Assembly (NCBI RefSeq): GCF_020509005.1
Contig: NC_063018.1
Coordinates: 2,666,001-2,730,000 of the forward strand
Direction of reading: 5' to 3'
From: Fulvia fulva
Taxonomy: Eukaryota > Ascomycota > Dothideomycetes > Mycosphaerellales > Mycosphaerellaceae
DNA length: 64,000 nucleotides
The first letter of the stretch is position 1; each line of letters begins with the position of its first letter. The translations under genes and the position numbers were made by a program. The notes beneath the pieces were generated by a model. It was not told where the DNA came from. It searched no databases and was given only the letters and a program-made list of their open reading frames with translations. Positions 10,401-22,000 of the stretch are shown piece after piece.

Positions 10401-11950
10401 TCGACTTCGTTATCGGACTCCTAGATAGTACTCTTAACGGTATAGTCTATAACAACATTATAACCGTTACTAATAGGCTTACTAAGGAAGTCGAGCTGAT
10501 CCCTATTAGCGCAATAATAGTATAGAATACGGCAAGGCTTTTCCTTAAACATATGTTCTGTCGGCGCGGGTTTCCTAACACTATTATATCAGACTGTAGC
10601 AAGTAGTAGGTTTTTACCTTCTAGAAGAAACACTATAAGATGCTCCGTCCAAATCGTAAGCTAAGTTCTTCGTATTACCTAGAAACTAATAGATAGTCAG
10701 AACGTACTAACTAGGCGATAGAACAGTATCTTCGTGTATTTACTAATAAGGTATAGGATGACTAGGCAGAATAGCTATGCCTTACTTAGTTCGCGATCAA
10801 TAATCACCTATCCGAGACTACTAGTATGTCGCCGTTCTACGCCACCTTAGGCTATAACCCTAAGTTTATAGAGCGAGTTGACCTGAACGCTAGAAAGGAG
10901 GGAGGACTAACTACTCTCTAGCGACTAGATACGCGATTAGTAGAAACCTTTATACGTCGAATTTACGAGCTTTATAAGTACCTTTAAGAGAATATACGAA
11001 CGTTATAAGCTCTCTAAGTAGAAGTAGCAAACCGCTACCGAAGCATTCCTCTAGACTATAAGGTAGGTGATTAGGTGTATCTTAGTACTAAGAACATCCG
11101 TACGACTCGACTATCTAAGAAGCTAGATAGGAAATATGCCGGCCCTTACTAGATTACGGAAGTTATACCGGCTAGACTCTCTTATCGACTAAAACTATTA
11201 GACGCTCTAGTAGGACTTAATAACTACTTCTATACCTTACTACTATAACGAGCCGACCACCCCGATTTCCTACTACTTAAAGGGTAGTATCTAGCGCCGC
11301 TACTACCGATAACTATCGAACCTAACACTACCGAGGCTAATGTAGTAGCCGATATAGTAGTAGCACCTACGTATATATACGAGGTAGAAAAGATCCTTAA
11401 TATATATACCCGTAAGCGGGTAGGCAAGGCAAAGAAGGGGCATAAGCGCAGGGTAGATATATAGTATAAGGTGAAATGGGCTGAATATTAGAACGAAGAG
11501 GATAGTAAGACCTAGTAACTTATAGAGGACATACTTAAACACGCGGCCGCCGCTATTATAGACTTTCACTATAACCGGCCGGAGTTGTCTACGCCTATAG
11601 GCTTCGTAGCTCTATCTGACTAGTCCCTACTAGCTACTAAGGTGCTCGGGCTTAACACGATCAGGGTCATTCCGAAAGACACCGTTACGAATAAGTCGCC
11701 TCGAGCCTTACCTCTAATAGAATCTGCTCCGTATATATTCGATACTCGAGTAGAGCCTATAGAGCCTATAATGATACCTAACTTTAGTTATAAGGGGTAT
11801 ACGCGAGTGCTAGCTAAAGATAGACGTAGGTCTAGGGTAAGCTAGCTAACTAGGCAATATGTTTCTCGAAGGAAGCCGGTCGAGGATAGTCTTAATAGAG
11901 CGAATGCGATGTTATCGGATGACGATAGGGTACTAGAGGATAATTAGGCG
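7451..11950 (+). pseudogene. Gypsy-1 pol with chromodomain, copy 1
   Basis: Domains read across RIP stops: retropepsin ('GLIDSASTSLFLN', near 7,640; pre-RIP Asp-Ser-Gly); RT (about 8,450-9,200) with '[13 protein letters not shown]', '[13 protein letters not shown]' and 'YLDNVLIFS', where the catalytic YLDD has become YLDN; RNase H (about 9,300-9,700); integrase (about 10,190-10,980) with 'VVDFVIGLLD', 'ISDCSK' and 'ETNRQSERTN'; a GPY/F module ('RKYAGPYQITEV', with Q restored for a stop); and a chromodomain (about 11,370-11,585) with 'YEVEKILNIYTRKR' and 'YKVKWAEY'. The protease start is in a different frame from gag and from the RT, with a shift around 7.76 kb that I read as an indel. The chromodomain places it among chromoviruses, which target heterochromatin. 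Dead copy. Confidence 0.88.
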
Positions 11951-12039
11951 TTCGCGCGATTATAGAGCTCGATAGGCAAGTAGCCTTATAAGGCGGATAA
12001 CGCTTAGAGGACTAAGGCGTGTTTTGGGAGGGGGGATAC

Positions 12040-12223
12040 TATCACGGGTAGCCCGCGACCCCCTACTATAGCTACGTCGGCCCGGCTGAACCGCGGACCT
12101 TCCGTATCGGGTTAGCGCGGCTTAGCTTTGCTTTATAACTTCGCCGCGCCTCGCGCTCCTCTTTCGTAGCTTCGTAGAACAACAACTATCTCGTTCGGAC
12201 CCTATAATACGCGCGCCCTTATA
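12040..12223 (+). repeat. Gypsy-1 3' LTR, copy 1
   Basis: 184 bp, preceded by a polypurine tract (GGGAGGGGGGATAC, about 12,026-12,039). Almost identical to the inverted LTR at 43,274-43,457, as is the sequence on both sides of it. Confidence 0.92.
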
Positions 12224-12325
12224 GCCTATTCTACTATAGAAGCTAAAGGTAAGTACCCCTCGTCCGAGTGGTTACTTAACTCTTATATATCATTATATAT
12301 AACTGACTAAGATTTACTATTTAGG
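12224..12325 (+). pseudogene. Copia-1 protease-region fragment, right of Gypsy-1
   Basis: Continuation of the Copia-1 gag-pol interrupted at 5,006, beginning with the GCCTA target duplication. It covers the linker and the protease start (compare 'WLLDSCASSHITDQ' in the better copy). It stops after about 100 bp at a recombinant junction: the next bases jump back to the beginning of gag. The same junction occurs inverted at 43,171/43,172. Confidence 0.8.
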
Positions 12326-15300
12326 CAAGCTAATGAGAATATACCTAGTATTAAAGCAGGTTAACTAGGTCCTCGAAGACATTATTACGGACATTCCCGC
12401 TATAACCCTATCTATAGCGACACCCTCTATATTATCGGAGTCATCCCTTCCTTTAGATCAAGCGATAAGGAAGGCATCGTATAGACGGCACAATGTAACG
12501 GCCCTATATAAGATGTATATCTGTCTGTCGATAGATGACTAAGAGATGATATACGAGATCCGGTATACGAAGGAGTTGTAGGAATAGGCTAAAGCCAAAT
12601 ACAAGAGAAGACTTCTCGCTACTAGAAGAAGTTTGCCTTAGCAATACACCAATTTCGTAATAACAGAGGACCAGTCAATAGATGACGCCTAGTAGGAGCT
12701 TAGCTCAATTGTAAGGAGGGCTGTTTAAATCTCGCCTTAGTTCTAAGACATCAAGACTAAGAACAGAAAGATCTAGCAACTCTTAGTAGCTCTGCTAGAC
12801 TCATTTGGCTCAATTCGCGATGTAATTGATGCCTAGGTGAATCTCTTACCACAAGACATTCTTACAATCCTTAGGGAGAAGTAAGAATCAATGATTTATT
12901 AAGGGACAGCCATATTCGCTAAGAAGGGTTTCTAGGGCAAGCTCACGTGCCATCTCTATAATAGTGACCATTTTATAAGCAAGTGCCCACACCTTTCTAC
13001 AGCTTAGTAGGCTATTAGGAACAAGGACAAACTAGCTAGGGTTACCTACCCTACTAAGAGACAACCGTTACTACCTCGTAGGAGGTCATCATCACTAAAC
13101 CTTCGTGATGTCCTTAAGGTGATGACGGACCTTACAAAGCAGATAAAGGAGAGCCGCAAGCCAAAGGCCTCCTCTAGTAAGAAGCCTATAAGGGCCCGTG
13201 CGACCTAGGAAGACGCATCAGACCCTGAGATACTATCAGAAGATGATGATGTTGATGAGGTTGCCTATTCTACTATAGAAGCTAAGGGCAAGTACCCCTC
13301 GTCCGAGTGGTTGCTTGACTCTTGTGCTTCATCACATATGACTGACTAAGATTCACTATTTAGGACACTAAAGCCTCTTTAGAAGAGGAAGTGGATCAAG
13401 GTTAGGGGTGGCTATCTACAAGCTACATATATAGGAAGTGTAGTAATAGGTAGTCCTTCTAGAAAGCAAATTGTCTTAGAAAATGTCCTGTTTGTTCCTA
13501 GCCTTAGAGTTAGTCTTGTTTCGTAGAATTAGTTTAGCTAACAGTTTGCTGTCCAACTACCTAGTTTTACCCTAAAATCCTTGTCTAGTAAACCCGTTGT
13601 CTAGACCAAACTTCGAGGAGGAGTACCGTTTATCTACTCGATCTCGGAAATTCTTGAGCTATAGTATACTAGTATACTCTCTTAAGAACGTGACGGTACC
13701 GCTATAGCTAACACTAAGTCCGAAGATCAGTAGGAGCTATAGTATAGAAGATGTGTATACCTTGGCAAGGGACTGCTAAGAAACCTATATAGAGTCACTA
13801 ACAAGAAAGATCCTATCCCTATTCCTTCTAAACACTAGAATTGTAAGGTCTGCTCTCTTATAAACATAAGGAAGTTCAAAGGACCTGCTATAGAGAGGAA
13901 AGGGGAGAGGCTGGCCCTCATCTCTATTGATATCTATGGGCCTTTTCAAGGCGTAGTCTCTAGGCTAGGATACAAATATTGGCTTGAGATTGTAGACAAC
14001 TTCTCTAGGAAGAAGTAGGTAATCCCTTTGAAGGCTAGGAGCGACGCTCCTATAGCCCTACGGGATTAGAAGGTCTAGGCAGAACGGTAGTCAAGGTGCT
14101 TTCTGTCTACGATCCGTAGTGATAGTGTAAAGGAAATTCTCGCCTTACTAAAAGAGTAGGAGAAGGAGTTTAGTACTTAGATAGACACAACTAATGCCTA
14201 CAACTCTCTTCAAAATGGACCTATAGAAAGGTCAATTGAAGCCTCTAAGAACATAGTCCGGGCTATGCTTAAAGACTCTAGTATACTAGTTAAGTTCTGG
14301 CTAGAAGCTTTGTAAGTATAGACTATAATCAGAAACAGACTGCCTAATAGTCCGATCATTAATAGTATTGCTCTTTTACTAGAAGAAGCCTTTACTAGCC
14401 AAGTACCGTTAGTCGACTATTTCCGCGTCTAGGGATACAAAGCTATAGTCTATATAGACCTAAGAGCCTAACCTTAAGGCTTAAGGAGAGACAAGTTAAT
14501 GAACCGAGGAAAAGAAGCCGTGTTTGTAGGCTACTTAGAAAACACTACAAAACAATAGCTGTTCTAGGATCCCGACATAAAAGCAATAAAAGCGTATAGT
14601 CACGTCAACTAGTTTAAGAATAAGAAGGGGGGAGATATAGATCTTGGTATCACCTTCACTAACTAGCCGAGTCGAGCGCTATAGCGCAATCCTGTTAGGA
14701 GGAAGCCCTTTAGGGAGAAATTTTCCGATAGGGGATTATTAGAGACACCGTTACGAAGGCTAGGAGAAAATATTAAGGCGGTTTTAACACTGTCGAAGGC
14801 CGATAACGGTGGATCTATACAGAACCTACCTAAGTCATTAACACTATAGCAACCGCTGTTTATACAACTTCCCCCTCCCCTAAAGGACATTAGGGAATAC
14901 TAGAAGTTTAGAGATCAGGGTACTCTAATAAAAGAAAAAGAAGATGTCGTTCAGTTCGACCTATCCGAACACCTAGCGCTACCTTAGGTTATAGGCAACA
15001 AGAGGTTAAGGGGGGACGGAGATAATAACTCTAAAGAGTATAAGGCTAAACACTATAAGGCTCTTATCGCCTAGATGTTCTATCTAGACCCTATAATAAG
15101 CTAGGTAGAGGAGATTCTAAACGACGTAGAAGAATATACATTTGCTACTATTAGGCAGGCCATAGCCTATCAGTAGGAAGTGCTAATCCCAATGTCCTAT
15201 AAGGTAGCCGTAGGAGACCCCGAATAGGGATATATATAGAGAGAGGTAATCGAGAACGAACTTATTGCCTTAGTAAGCAATAACACCTAGGAAGCATTAT

Positions 15301-16815
15301 ACCGCCAAAGGGTGCGAATCTAATTACTTCTAGGTAGGTCTTTGATATGAAAAGAATGATTAGTAGAGCTATTAAGAAGTTCAAGGCAAGACTAGTTATA
15401 AGAGGGTTTTTATAGAAATATAGGGTTGACTTCGAAGAGACCTTTGTACCTACTATTAGACATAATACTCTCCGAGTATTTATAGTAGTAGTATATAAGA
15501 GAGATCTCGAGATGTACCTAGTAGATATAAATAATGCTTTTACCTAAAGTAGCCTTCTTAAAGACATCTATATAATCCTACCCCTAGGAGTTAAAGCACC
15601 TCTAAACATAGTGTTCAAGGTCCTACGAAGCCTTTATAGGCTTAAGTAAGCAGCTAGAGACTAGAACAAGCTCTGTGTTACGAAGCTAGAGAAGATTAGA
15701 TTTACCTAGTCCTAGGTAGATCTATGCCTACTTATCTATACGGATAGAGACCTTATAGTCCTTACCTATATAGATGACATACCTATTATAGCTCCGAAGC
15801 TATTAGATGTTCAGTAGTTCAAGGCTGAGCTTGGAAAAGTGTTTAAGATTAAAGATCTTGGTGAACCTACGAAGATCCTTAGAATAAGGATTATAAGAGA
15901 CAGGTCCTAAGGCACTTTAAAGCTTGATCAAGGACACTATGTCTACGCTAACTTAGCCAAGATAAACATGGCTAGAGAGAAGGCTACGCTAACCTACTCA
16001 CCTATAGAGAGCTACGAGCATTTAGTGCCTACGGCACCTATAGATAAGAGGTGCAACAAACAGGATTACTAGAGCTACAATAGTACCTAGATATAGCCAA
16101 TGACAATGACAAGGCCAGACTTAGCATTTTCCCTTAGAAGAATTAGCTCATTTGTTACTAATCCCTCGTAGTAGTATATAAAGGCTTTAAAGAAGCTCTC
16201 CCGATACCTACGGTCGTACCTAGACCTAGGTCTTATATATAGAAAGGGAGGGGGCAATCTCTAGGGATACTCGGACTCTAACTACGCTATAGACAAAGTG
16301 GATAGAGTCTCAATTCTAGGATACGTGTGGTTCCTTTGTAGATCACCTATGTCCTAGACGAGTAGGAAGTAGAAGTCTGTTATAACATTAATAATAGAAG
16401 CTAAGTTCATAGCTATAAACGTAGCCGTAAAGTAGTCACAATTTCTTGCTGCTGTCCTTAGGGAAATGGGGTGCCTAGAACTGGTAGGAAAGAGCTCTTT
16501 CTAGCTAAGTATAAGGGTAAGCAAGGGCACTATTAACGAGCTAAGGCTAGTCAAGCTTATAGGTAACAACTAAGCCGCTTTAACACTTGTTAAAGATGCC
16601 TATATATATAAAAGGTCAAAGTATATTAATGTTATATATAACTATATTAGACATCTCTAGTAGTAGAAGAAGATTGTAGTGGACTACTACTATATAAAGG
16701 ATATAGCTACTAATAGGTTAATAAAGCCCCTTAATAGCTAGTAGTTCTAAAACTTTATAAGGTAGCTCTAGCGTACGTAAAGGGATTATAGGAGACCATA
16801 TGGCCTAAGTAGGAG
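12326..16815 (+). pseudogene. Copia-1 gag-pol, copy 2 (RIP-degraded)
   Basis: Copia polyprotein starting inside the N-terminal part of gag; its leader and 5' LTR are missing. Order by homology to the copy at 38.5-43.2 kb: gag (12,326-13,260), zinc knuckle (about 12,945-12,990), protease ('SEWLLDSCASSHMTD' near 13,305-13,350), GAG-pre-integrase (about 13,760-13,880), integrase (about 13,900-14,650), RT (about 15,330-15,900) and RNase H (about 16,340-16,760). The Copia order, integrase before RT, is clear. It is full of TAG/TAA stops. Similarity to the 38.5-kb copy is patchy: near-identical apart from RIP in gag, more diverged after about 13.6 kb. So it is not a simple recent duplicate along its whole length. 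Confidence 0.85.
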
Positions 16816-17049
16816 TGTTGAGAACATACAGGCCGTAGGACAGGCATATAGGTGTAGGTGTGTCATGTGACTAGATCACGTGACTAGGGTTTGTTAGCCT
16901 ATAGGCTAGTAAACATCCGGACACCTAGTATCTACCTACACTAACACCGGCGATACTATATATAGATATACGCTATCCTATTAGGTCCTTCTTCGTCTTT
17001 CGTATAATCCGCCGTCTTCTACTACTACGTAACTCGTACCTATTTAATA
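16816..17049 (+). repeat. Copia-1 3' LTR, copy 2
   Basis: 234 bp, TGTTGAGAACATA...TATTTAATA. A purine-rich stretch (AAGTAGGAG) lies immediately upstream as a possible polypurine tract. It matches 395-627 nearly throughout. Confidence 0.88.
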
Positions 17050-17712
17050 CCGTTAAAGGTTAACGAGATTTAATACGTAAATTTTAGGGTCTAAAAGGGC
17101 CCTTAGCTCGTTAATAGTACTCCGAGCTTTCTAGAGACATAATTACTAGCTATATAGGGACCTAATAAGGGCCGAAGCAAGTATAGCGATCTAAATTAGG
17201 TCCGAATATATTAGACTAAGGGCCTACCTATTTAGGAGACGCGTACTAGACATCTAAAGCCTAGCCTACTAGTATAGCTACCTATCGTAAAACCTAGAAT
17301 ATATACTACTACGATGCCCGTAGTAGGCGAGTAGTAGGGAAACTTAGAGGTACTAAGTAGAGAGGAGAGACTATAAGTCAATTATTAGGGATAAAGGTAA
17401 TATTTACCGAATCGCTCGGTAGATACTATAGTAGGGATACCTCTAGTAGTTTAGCCTCGCTAGCGAGACGGAGGAGTAGATAGATAAGAGGCGGAAGCTA
17501 GGAGGGTTCTAGATAGGGTAGCTATTAGGGCAGGCCTATAATACTAGCGTACCCTTAATAAGGGAAATCTAAAGGATAACGAGGGGGAAAAGATAGGCGG
17601 GAAGGAGGAGGGGTTTTTACTAATACGGTTTCCCCTCTATATATACAAAAACAAGATAGTATAGCTATATAGGCTAAAGGGCACTAGAATAGCTTAAATG
17701 AAATATCTATTA
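17050..17712 (+). mobile_element. Tad-B LINE, copy 2, 3' fragment
   Basis: From about 17,130 to 17,712 this is the 3' end of the same LINE as 628-3,482 (the 2,895-3,475 part), with strong RIP. The C-terminal zinc-motif region, the 3' UTR and a degenerate ATCT end are recognisable. The first ~80 bp (17,050-17,130) shows only weak resemblance and may be scrambled LINE or flanking DNA. It abuts the Copia-1 LTR directly. Confidence 0.75.
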
Positions 17713-18060
17713 ATAACTAAGCGAAATACCTTCCTAATAGCGGGCTCGTTATCGTAATAGAAATATATAAACCTTCTATCTATAAAGTTAATAAAGCTTA
17801 GTAGGCTATTATAGTAAGCTAAGACTAATTACTAATCCCTATTCTTAATAGTAAACTAGAAGTACCTATAGGTATCTAGATCGTAGTAGTAGACGAGGTA
17901 CCTATTACCGTTCTAGTCGATAGTAAATTCTACTAAGTCTATAGCTATATAGCCGTACGGGGTTATTACCCTAATAGGCTAAGACCGATTATATACCTTA
18001 TAAGCTTTACTAAGGCTATATACTCTATAAGATTTCTTTAGCTTAATAGATCCTATAACG
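17713..18060 (+). pseudogene. Possible Gypsy protease fragment
   Basis: No long open frame. Across stops one frame gives 'VDEVPITVLVDSKFYQVYS' followed by 'RLRPIIY', which resembles the retropepsin start of Gypsy elements (xPIxVLVDSGA). This is a short, RIP-changed match, so the call is tentative; it may simply be unassigned repeat DNA. Confidence 0.3.
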
Positions 18061-18888
18061 GAATCGTTTTTATCGGCGCTATCGCTAAATACGACATATT
18101 CGAAAGCCCTTATTAAGGCTATTCTAACGATCTATAAAGTAGGCTACTACCCCTAGAATTAAGGGATTTCTACCTTATTTATTTAGACAGCTTAAAGTTC
18201 TCTTTACCCTATTTCTTTAGCTCTAAACGCCGCGGAGGTACCTAGCTATATTAGGTAACTCTTAGGTAATAGTAGCCTAGGCTACGGTACTACCGATACC
18301 TACGGCTCTATAGGCGAAGCTCTCCTAAGACAACTAGTAGTAACTTATAGAGGACGTTAAAAGTATAGAAACTAACGATTAGCTCCTATACCGGTCTCTC
18401 TAGGGGATAATTACTTAGCTATGTACGGCGCTAGTACTATCGTATTACTAAGGGTAATAAGAAATAAGGACGACGTCCTAAGCGATTAATAAGGCCACCC
18501 GGAATTAACACCCCTATAGCTAGGTATCGGTCGCGGTATCGATACTAGGCCCCCGCCTAACGCACGATATAGTTACGATCCGTATTATAGTAAAGGAAGA
18601 CTAGGCCGAAGTTACGAAGCTATTAAACAAGGAGCTCGCCTAACGAATTAACTAACTAGGGGTAGTCGTAGTGAACTAATAGTCTAACGGTACTCTATAG
18701 ATCTATACTAGCTCTACTACTACTAGGAGGCACCTAGAGGTATAGCTATAATAGGTATTTAAGGTTACAGTATTAGCGAAGGTCTTAACGAAGTAATTTA
18801 CGATCCTAGTCTACGGTATACCTAAAGAGTTCGACCTAACTAACTAAGGTTACCTACGTACTCTCTAAGAGGATAACCCGGTTACTAT
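18061..18888 (+). mobile_element. Tad-C LINE, copy 1, 5' portion (ORF1 region)
   Basis: Begins GAATCG and matches the first ~830 bp of the full-length Tad-C at 27,332 and the piece at 63,766. It contains the 5' UTR and the N-terminal half of ORF1, with more RIP than copy 2. It ends where the Gypsy-2 LTR begins (pre-insertion order Tad-C / Gypsy-2; Gypsy-1 copy 2 later landed at that LTR end). The remainder of this LINE is not in the window. Confidence 0.8.
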
Positions 18889-18893
18889 TATAA

Positions 18894-19077
18894 TATAAGG
18901 GCGCGCGTACTATAGGGTCCGAATAAGAGAGTTATTGTTCTACGAAGCTACGAAAGAGGAGCGCGAGGCGCGGCGAAGTTATAAAGTAAAGCCAAGCCGC
19001 GCTAACCCGATAGGGTCGGTCCGCGGTTTACCCGGGCCGACGTAGCTATAGTGAGGGGTCGCAGGCTGCCCGTAATA
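18894..19077 (-). repeat. Gypsy-1 3' LTR, copy 2
   Basis: 184 bp, inverted relative to copy 1; flanked inside by the polypurine complement (CCCCCCTCTTAAAACG). Confidence 0.9.
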
Positions 19078-22000
19078 GTACCCCCCCTCTTAAAACGCGT
19101 CTTAGTCCTCTAAGCGTTATCTATCTTATATAGCTACTTGCCCGTACTACTCTATAACCGTACGAAAGTCTAATTATTGTCTAATACCTTATTATCGTCT
19201 AGTAACACATCTGTATCTAGTCTATCTATAACTAGCCTATCCGCGACCGGCTCCCTTCGAGAAATGCTTAGGAGGACCTAATTAGATAGAGCTACGAAGC
19301 CTATAGGCGTAGACAACTCCGGCCGGCTATAGTAAAAGTCTATAATAGCGGCGGCCGCGTATTCGAATATATTCTTAGCCGGTTACTAGGTCTTACTATC
19401 CTCCTTATACTAATATCTAAGCTATTTTACCTTATACTAAGTGTCTACTTTACGCTTCTACCCCTTCTTTACTTTGCCTACTCGCTTACGGGTATATATA
19501 TCTAAGATCTTCTCTACCTTATATATATATATAGGTGTTACGACTATATTAGCGACTATATCGGCTTCGGTAGTATCGGGCTCGATAGTTATCGGCGGTA
19601 GTAGTACTAGATACTAGCCTTCGAGTAGTAGGAAGTTGGGATAATCGGCTCGCTAAAGTAACGAGGTATAAAAGCAGTTATCGAGTCCTACTATAGCGTC
19701 CGATAATCTCAGTTTATATAAGAGCTTAGCTAGTATAACTTCTATAATCTAGTACGGGCTAGCGTATCTTCTATCGAGCTTCTTAGGTAGTCGAGTCGTA
19801 CGGATATTCTTAGTACTTAGGTATACCTAGTCGCCTACTTTATAGTCTAGCGGGATACTTCGGTAGCGGTTTACTACCTTAGCTTAGAGAGCTTATAACA
19901 TCCGTATATTTTCTTAAAGGTGCTTATAAAGGTCGTAAATCCGGCGTACGAAGGCTTTAGCCGATCGCGTATCTAGTCGCTAGAGAGTATTTAGTCCCCC
20001 ATCTTTTCTAGCGCTTAGGTCTACACGCTCTATAAACTTAGGGTTATAGCCTAAAGTAGCGTAGAATAGCGACATACTAGTAGTTTTAGAAAGGTAGTTA
20101 TTGATCGCGAACTAAGCTAGACAAAGCTATTCTACCTAGTTATCTTATACCTCGTTAGTAAATAAACGGAGATACTGTTCTATTACTTAGTTAGTACGTT
20201 CCGACTGTCTATTAGTTTCTAGGTAGTATAAAGAACTTAGCTTACGACTTATACGAAGTATCTTATAAAGTTTCTTCTAGAAGGTAGTAACCTATTATTC
20301 ATCGCGGTCTGAAGTAATAGTATTAGGAAATCCGCGTCGGGAGAATATATACTTAAGGAAAAGTCTTGCCGTATTCTATATAGTTATCGCTCCGATCGGA
20401 ATTAGCTCGACTTTCTTTGTTAGCCTATCTATTACGGTCATAATATTGTTATAGGTTATACTATCGAGGGTGCTAGTAGGAAGTCCGACTACAAAGTCTA
20501 CCGTAATGTACCTCTAAGGCCGGTCCGGTACTAAAAGTAGGTGTAATAATCTAGGTAGCTAGGAGTATAGAGATTTCGTCGTATAGTATATACGGTAATT
20601 CGCGGTATATCTACGTACTAATCTTACTAAGCTAGGCCAGTAGCATTCTCGTACTACGAGTTTATAGGTTCGAGCTCGTCCTAGATATCCTACTACTAGA
20701 GCGTTATAATTCATTCTAATAAGCCGAGTCCGTAGGGCCTAGTTATCGAGTACCTATAGGCTCTAACTATCGTACTAGTTTCGATATACAATATATTACT
20801 ATCTACCTTATAGTTCGTAGGGTGTATCTTCGCCTTCTATAAGAGTAGAGGGATAGTGCTATCTTTCCGTAGTATCTTAATTACCGCCTTAAGTTCTTAG
20901 TCTAGGGCGTAAGTAGTCGTTATACGGTACTCTAGTTTAGCTTCGACTTCGGCTTTATTCGTAGTCTATACTTCCTAAGCTAGTACTAGCTATATTTATA
21001 GTACCTATTCTAGTTCTAGAATGAACTCGATTGCTTTAGGATTTAGGGGAGTCGTCTCTTCTTCTTTAGGCGTATCTTCGATAGTAGCTCGTATAGAGTC
21101 GATCTTAAGGAATCGCTCTAGCGGAAGTAATGTCTAATACTAGTGCTAATTTCTCGAATCGTCTACCCCCTACGGAAGGTCCTAGCTACGTCTCGTTAGG
21201 CTATCTAGCTTCGTTCCTTATATACCTAGGCGGTATATAATCTAGAAGTTGAATTATAATAGAGATTCTACCTATCGCGCTTATCGGCGATTTAGCTACT
21301 TCGTAGTTATAAAATATTCGAGGTTCTTATAGTCTATAAACACTTTAACTAGATCGCCGTTCCCGTCTACTTCGTACGTAAGCTCCGGGCGCTACTCTTC
21401 GAATAATTTAATAATCGCGAGGAGTTCCTTATCGTAGATCTCGTAATTATACCCCTAGGGGCGTAGCTTCTTCGAATAGAAAGCTATAGGATGTAATACT
21501 CCCTACTCGTCGTATTATAAGAGCGCACCTATATTAATAAAGTCTAAGGAGTTAGTCTCTACGACGGTCTATCTGCCCGGTATATAGTATACTAGTATAC
21601 CCGCCTTACTAAACGCTACTTTTAACGCCTCGAATGCCCTCTAGCTATTATTAGTCTAGTTGATTCTACGGTTCTTATAATTACTAGGCCTATCTAACTT
21701 CGTCAGGTTGGTTAATAGGGATGTAATACGAGAGAAGGCCTCGATAAACCTACGGTAGAAGTTCGCGAATCCTAGGAAGGCTTAGACATCCTTAAGATTA
21801 GTTAGTACTTCCTAGGTCTATATACATTCCAATTTCTCCGGGTCTATCTCGATACCCTAGGGTATAATAATAAGGCCTAGATATTTTATACGTTCCTAGT
21901 AGAACTTGGACTTATCGATATTAATAGTAAGCCCGGTATCTCGTAGCTTAATTAATACCTTTCGTACGTATTCGACGTGTTCCTCTAGAGTGTCGCTAAA

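Larger units (their letters stand above)
5007..12223 (+). mobile_element. Gypsy-1 chromovirus, copy 1 (complete, RIP-degraded)
   Basis: Complete Ty3/Gypsy element of 7,217 bp with 184-bp LTRs at both ends and a perfect 5-bp target duplication GCCTA (5,002-5,006 and 12,224-12,228). It sits in the gag of Copia-1. Order: LTR, primer site and hairpin, gag, protease, RT, RNase H, integrase, chromodomain, polypurine tract, LTR. LTR ends read TATTACGGG...CTTATA, which would be TG...CA before RIP. Two further copies lie at 18,894-25,883 and 43,274-50,488, both on the minus strand. Confidence 0.93.

Noticed and set aside
11303..11569. 88-aa frame found identically placed in two Gypsy-1 copies (also 43,928-44,194)
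   Set aside because: It looks conserved only because both copies are near-identical DNA; it is antisense to the chromodomain, which is the real coding sequence.
17050..17130. Inverted repeat TTAACGAG/CTCGTTAA as a transposon terminus
   Set aside because: Eight base pairs only, in AT-rich DNA, with no transposase or target duplication; probably chance.
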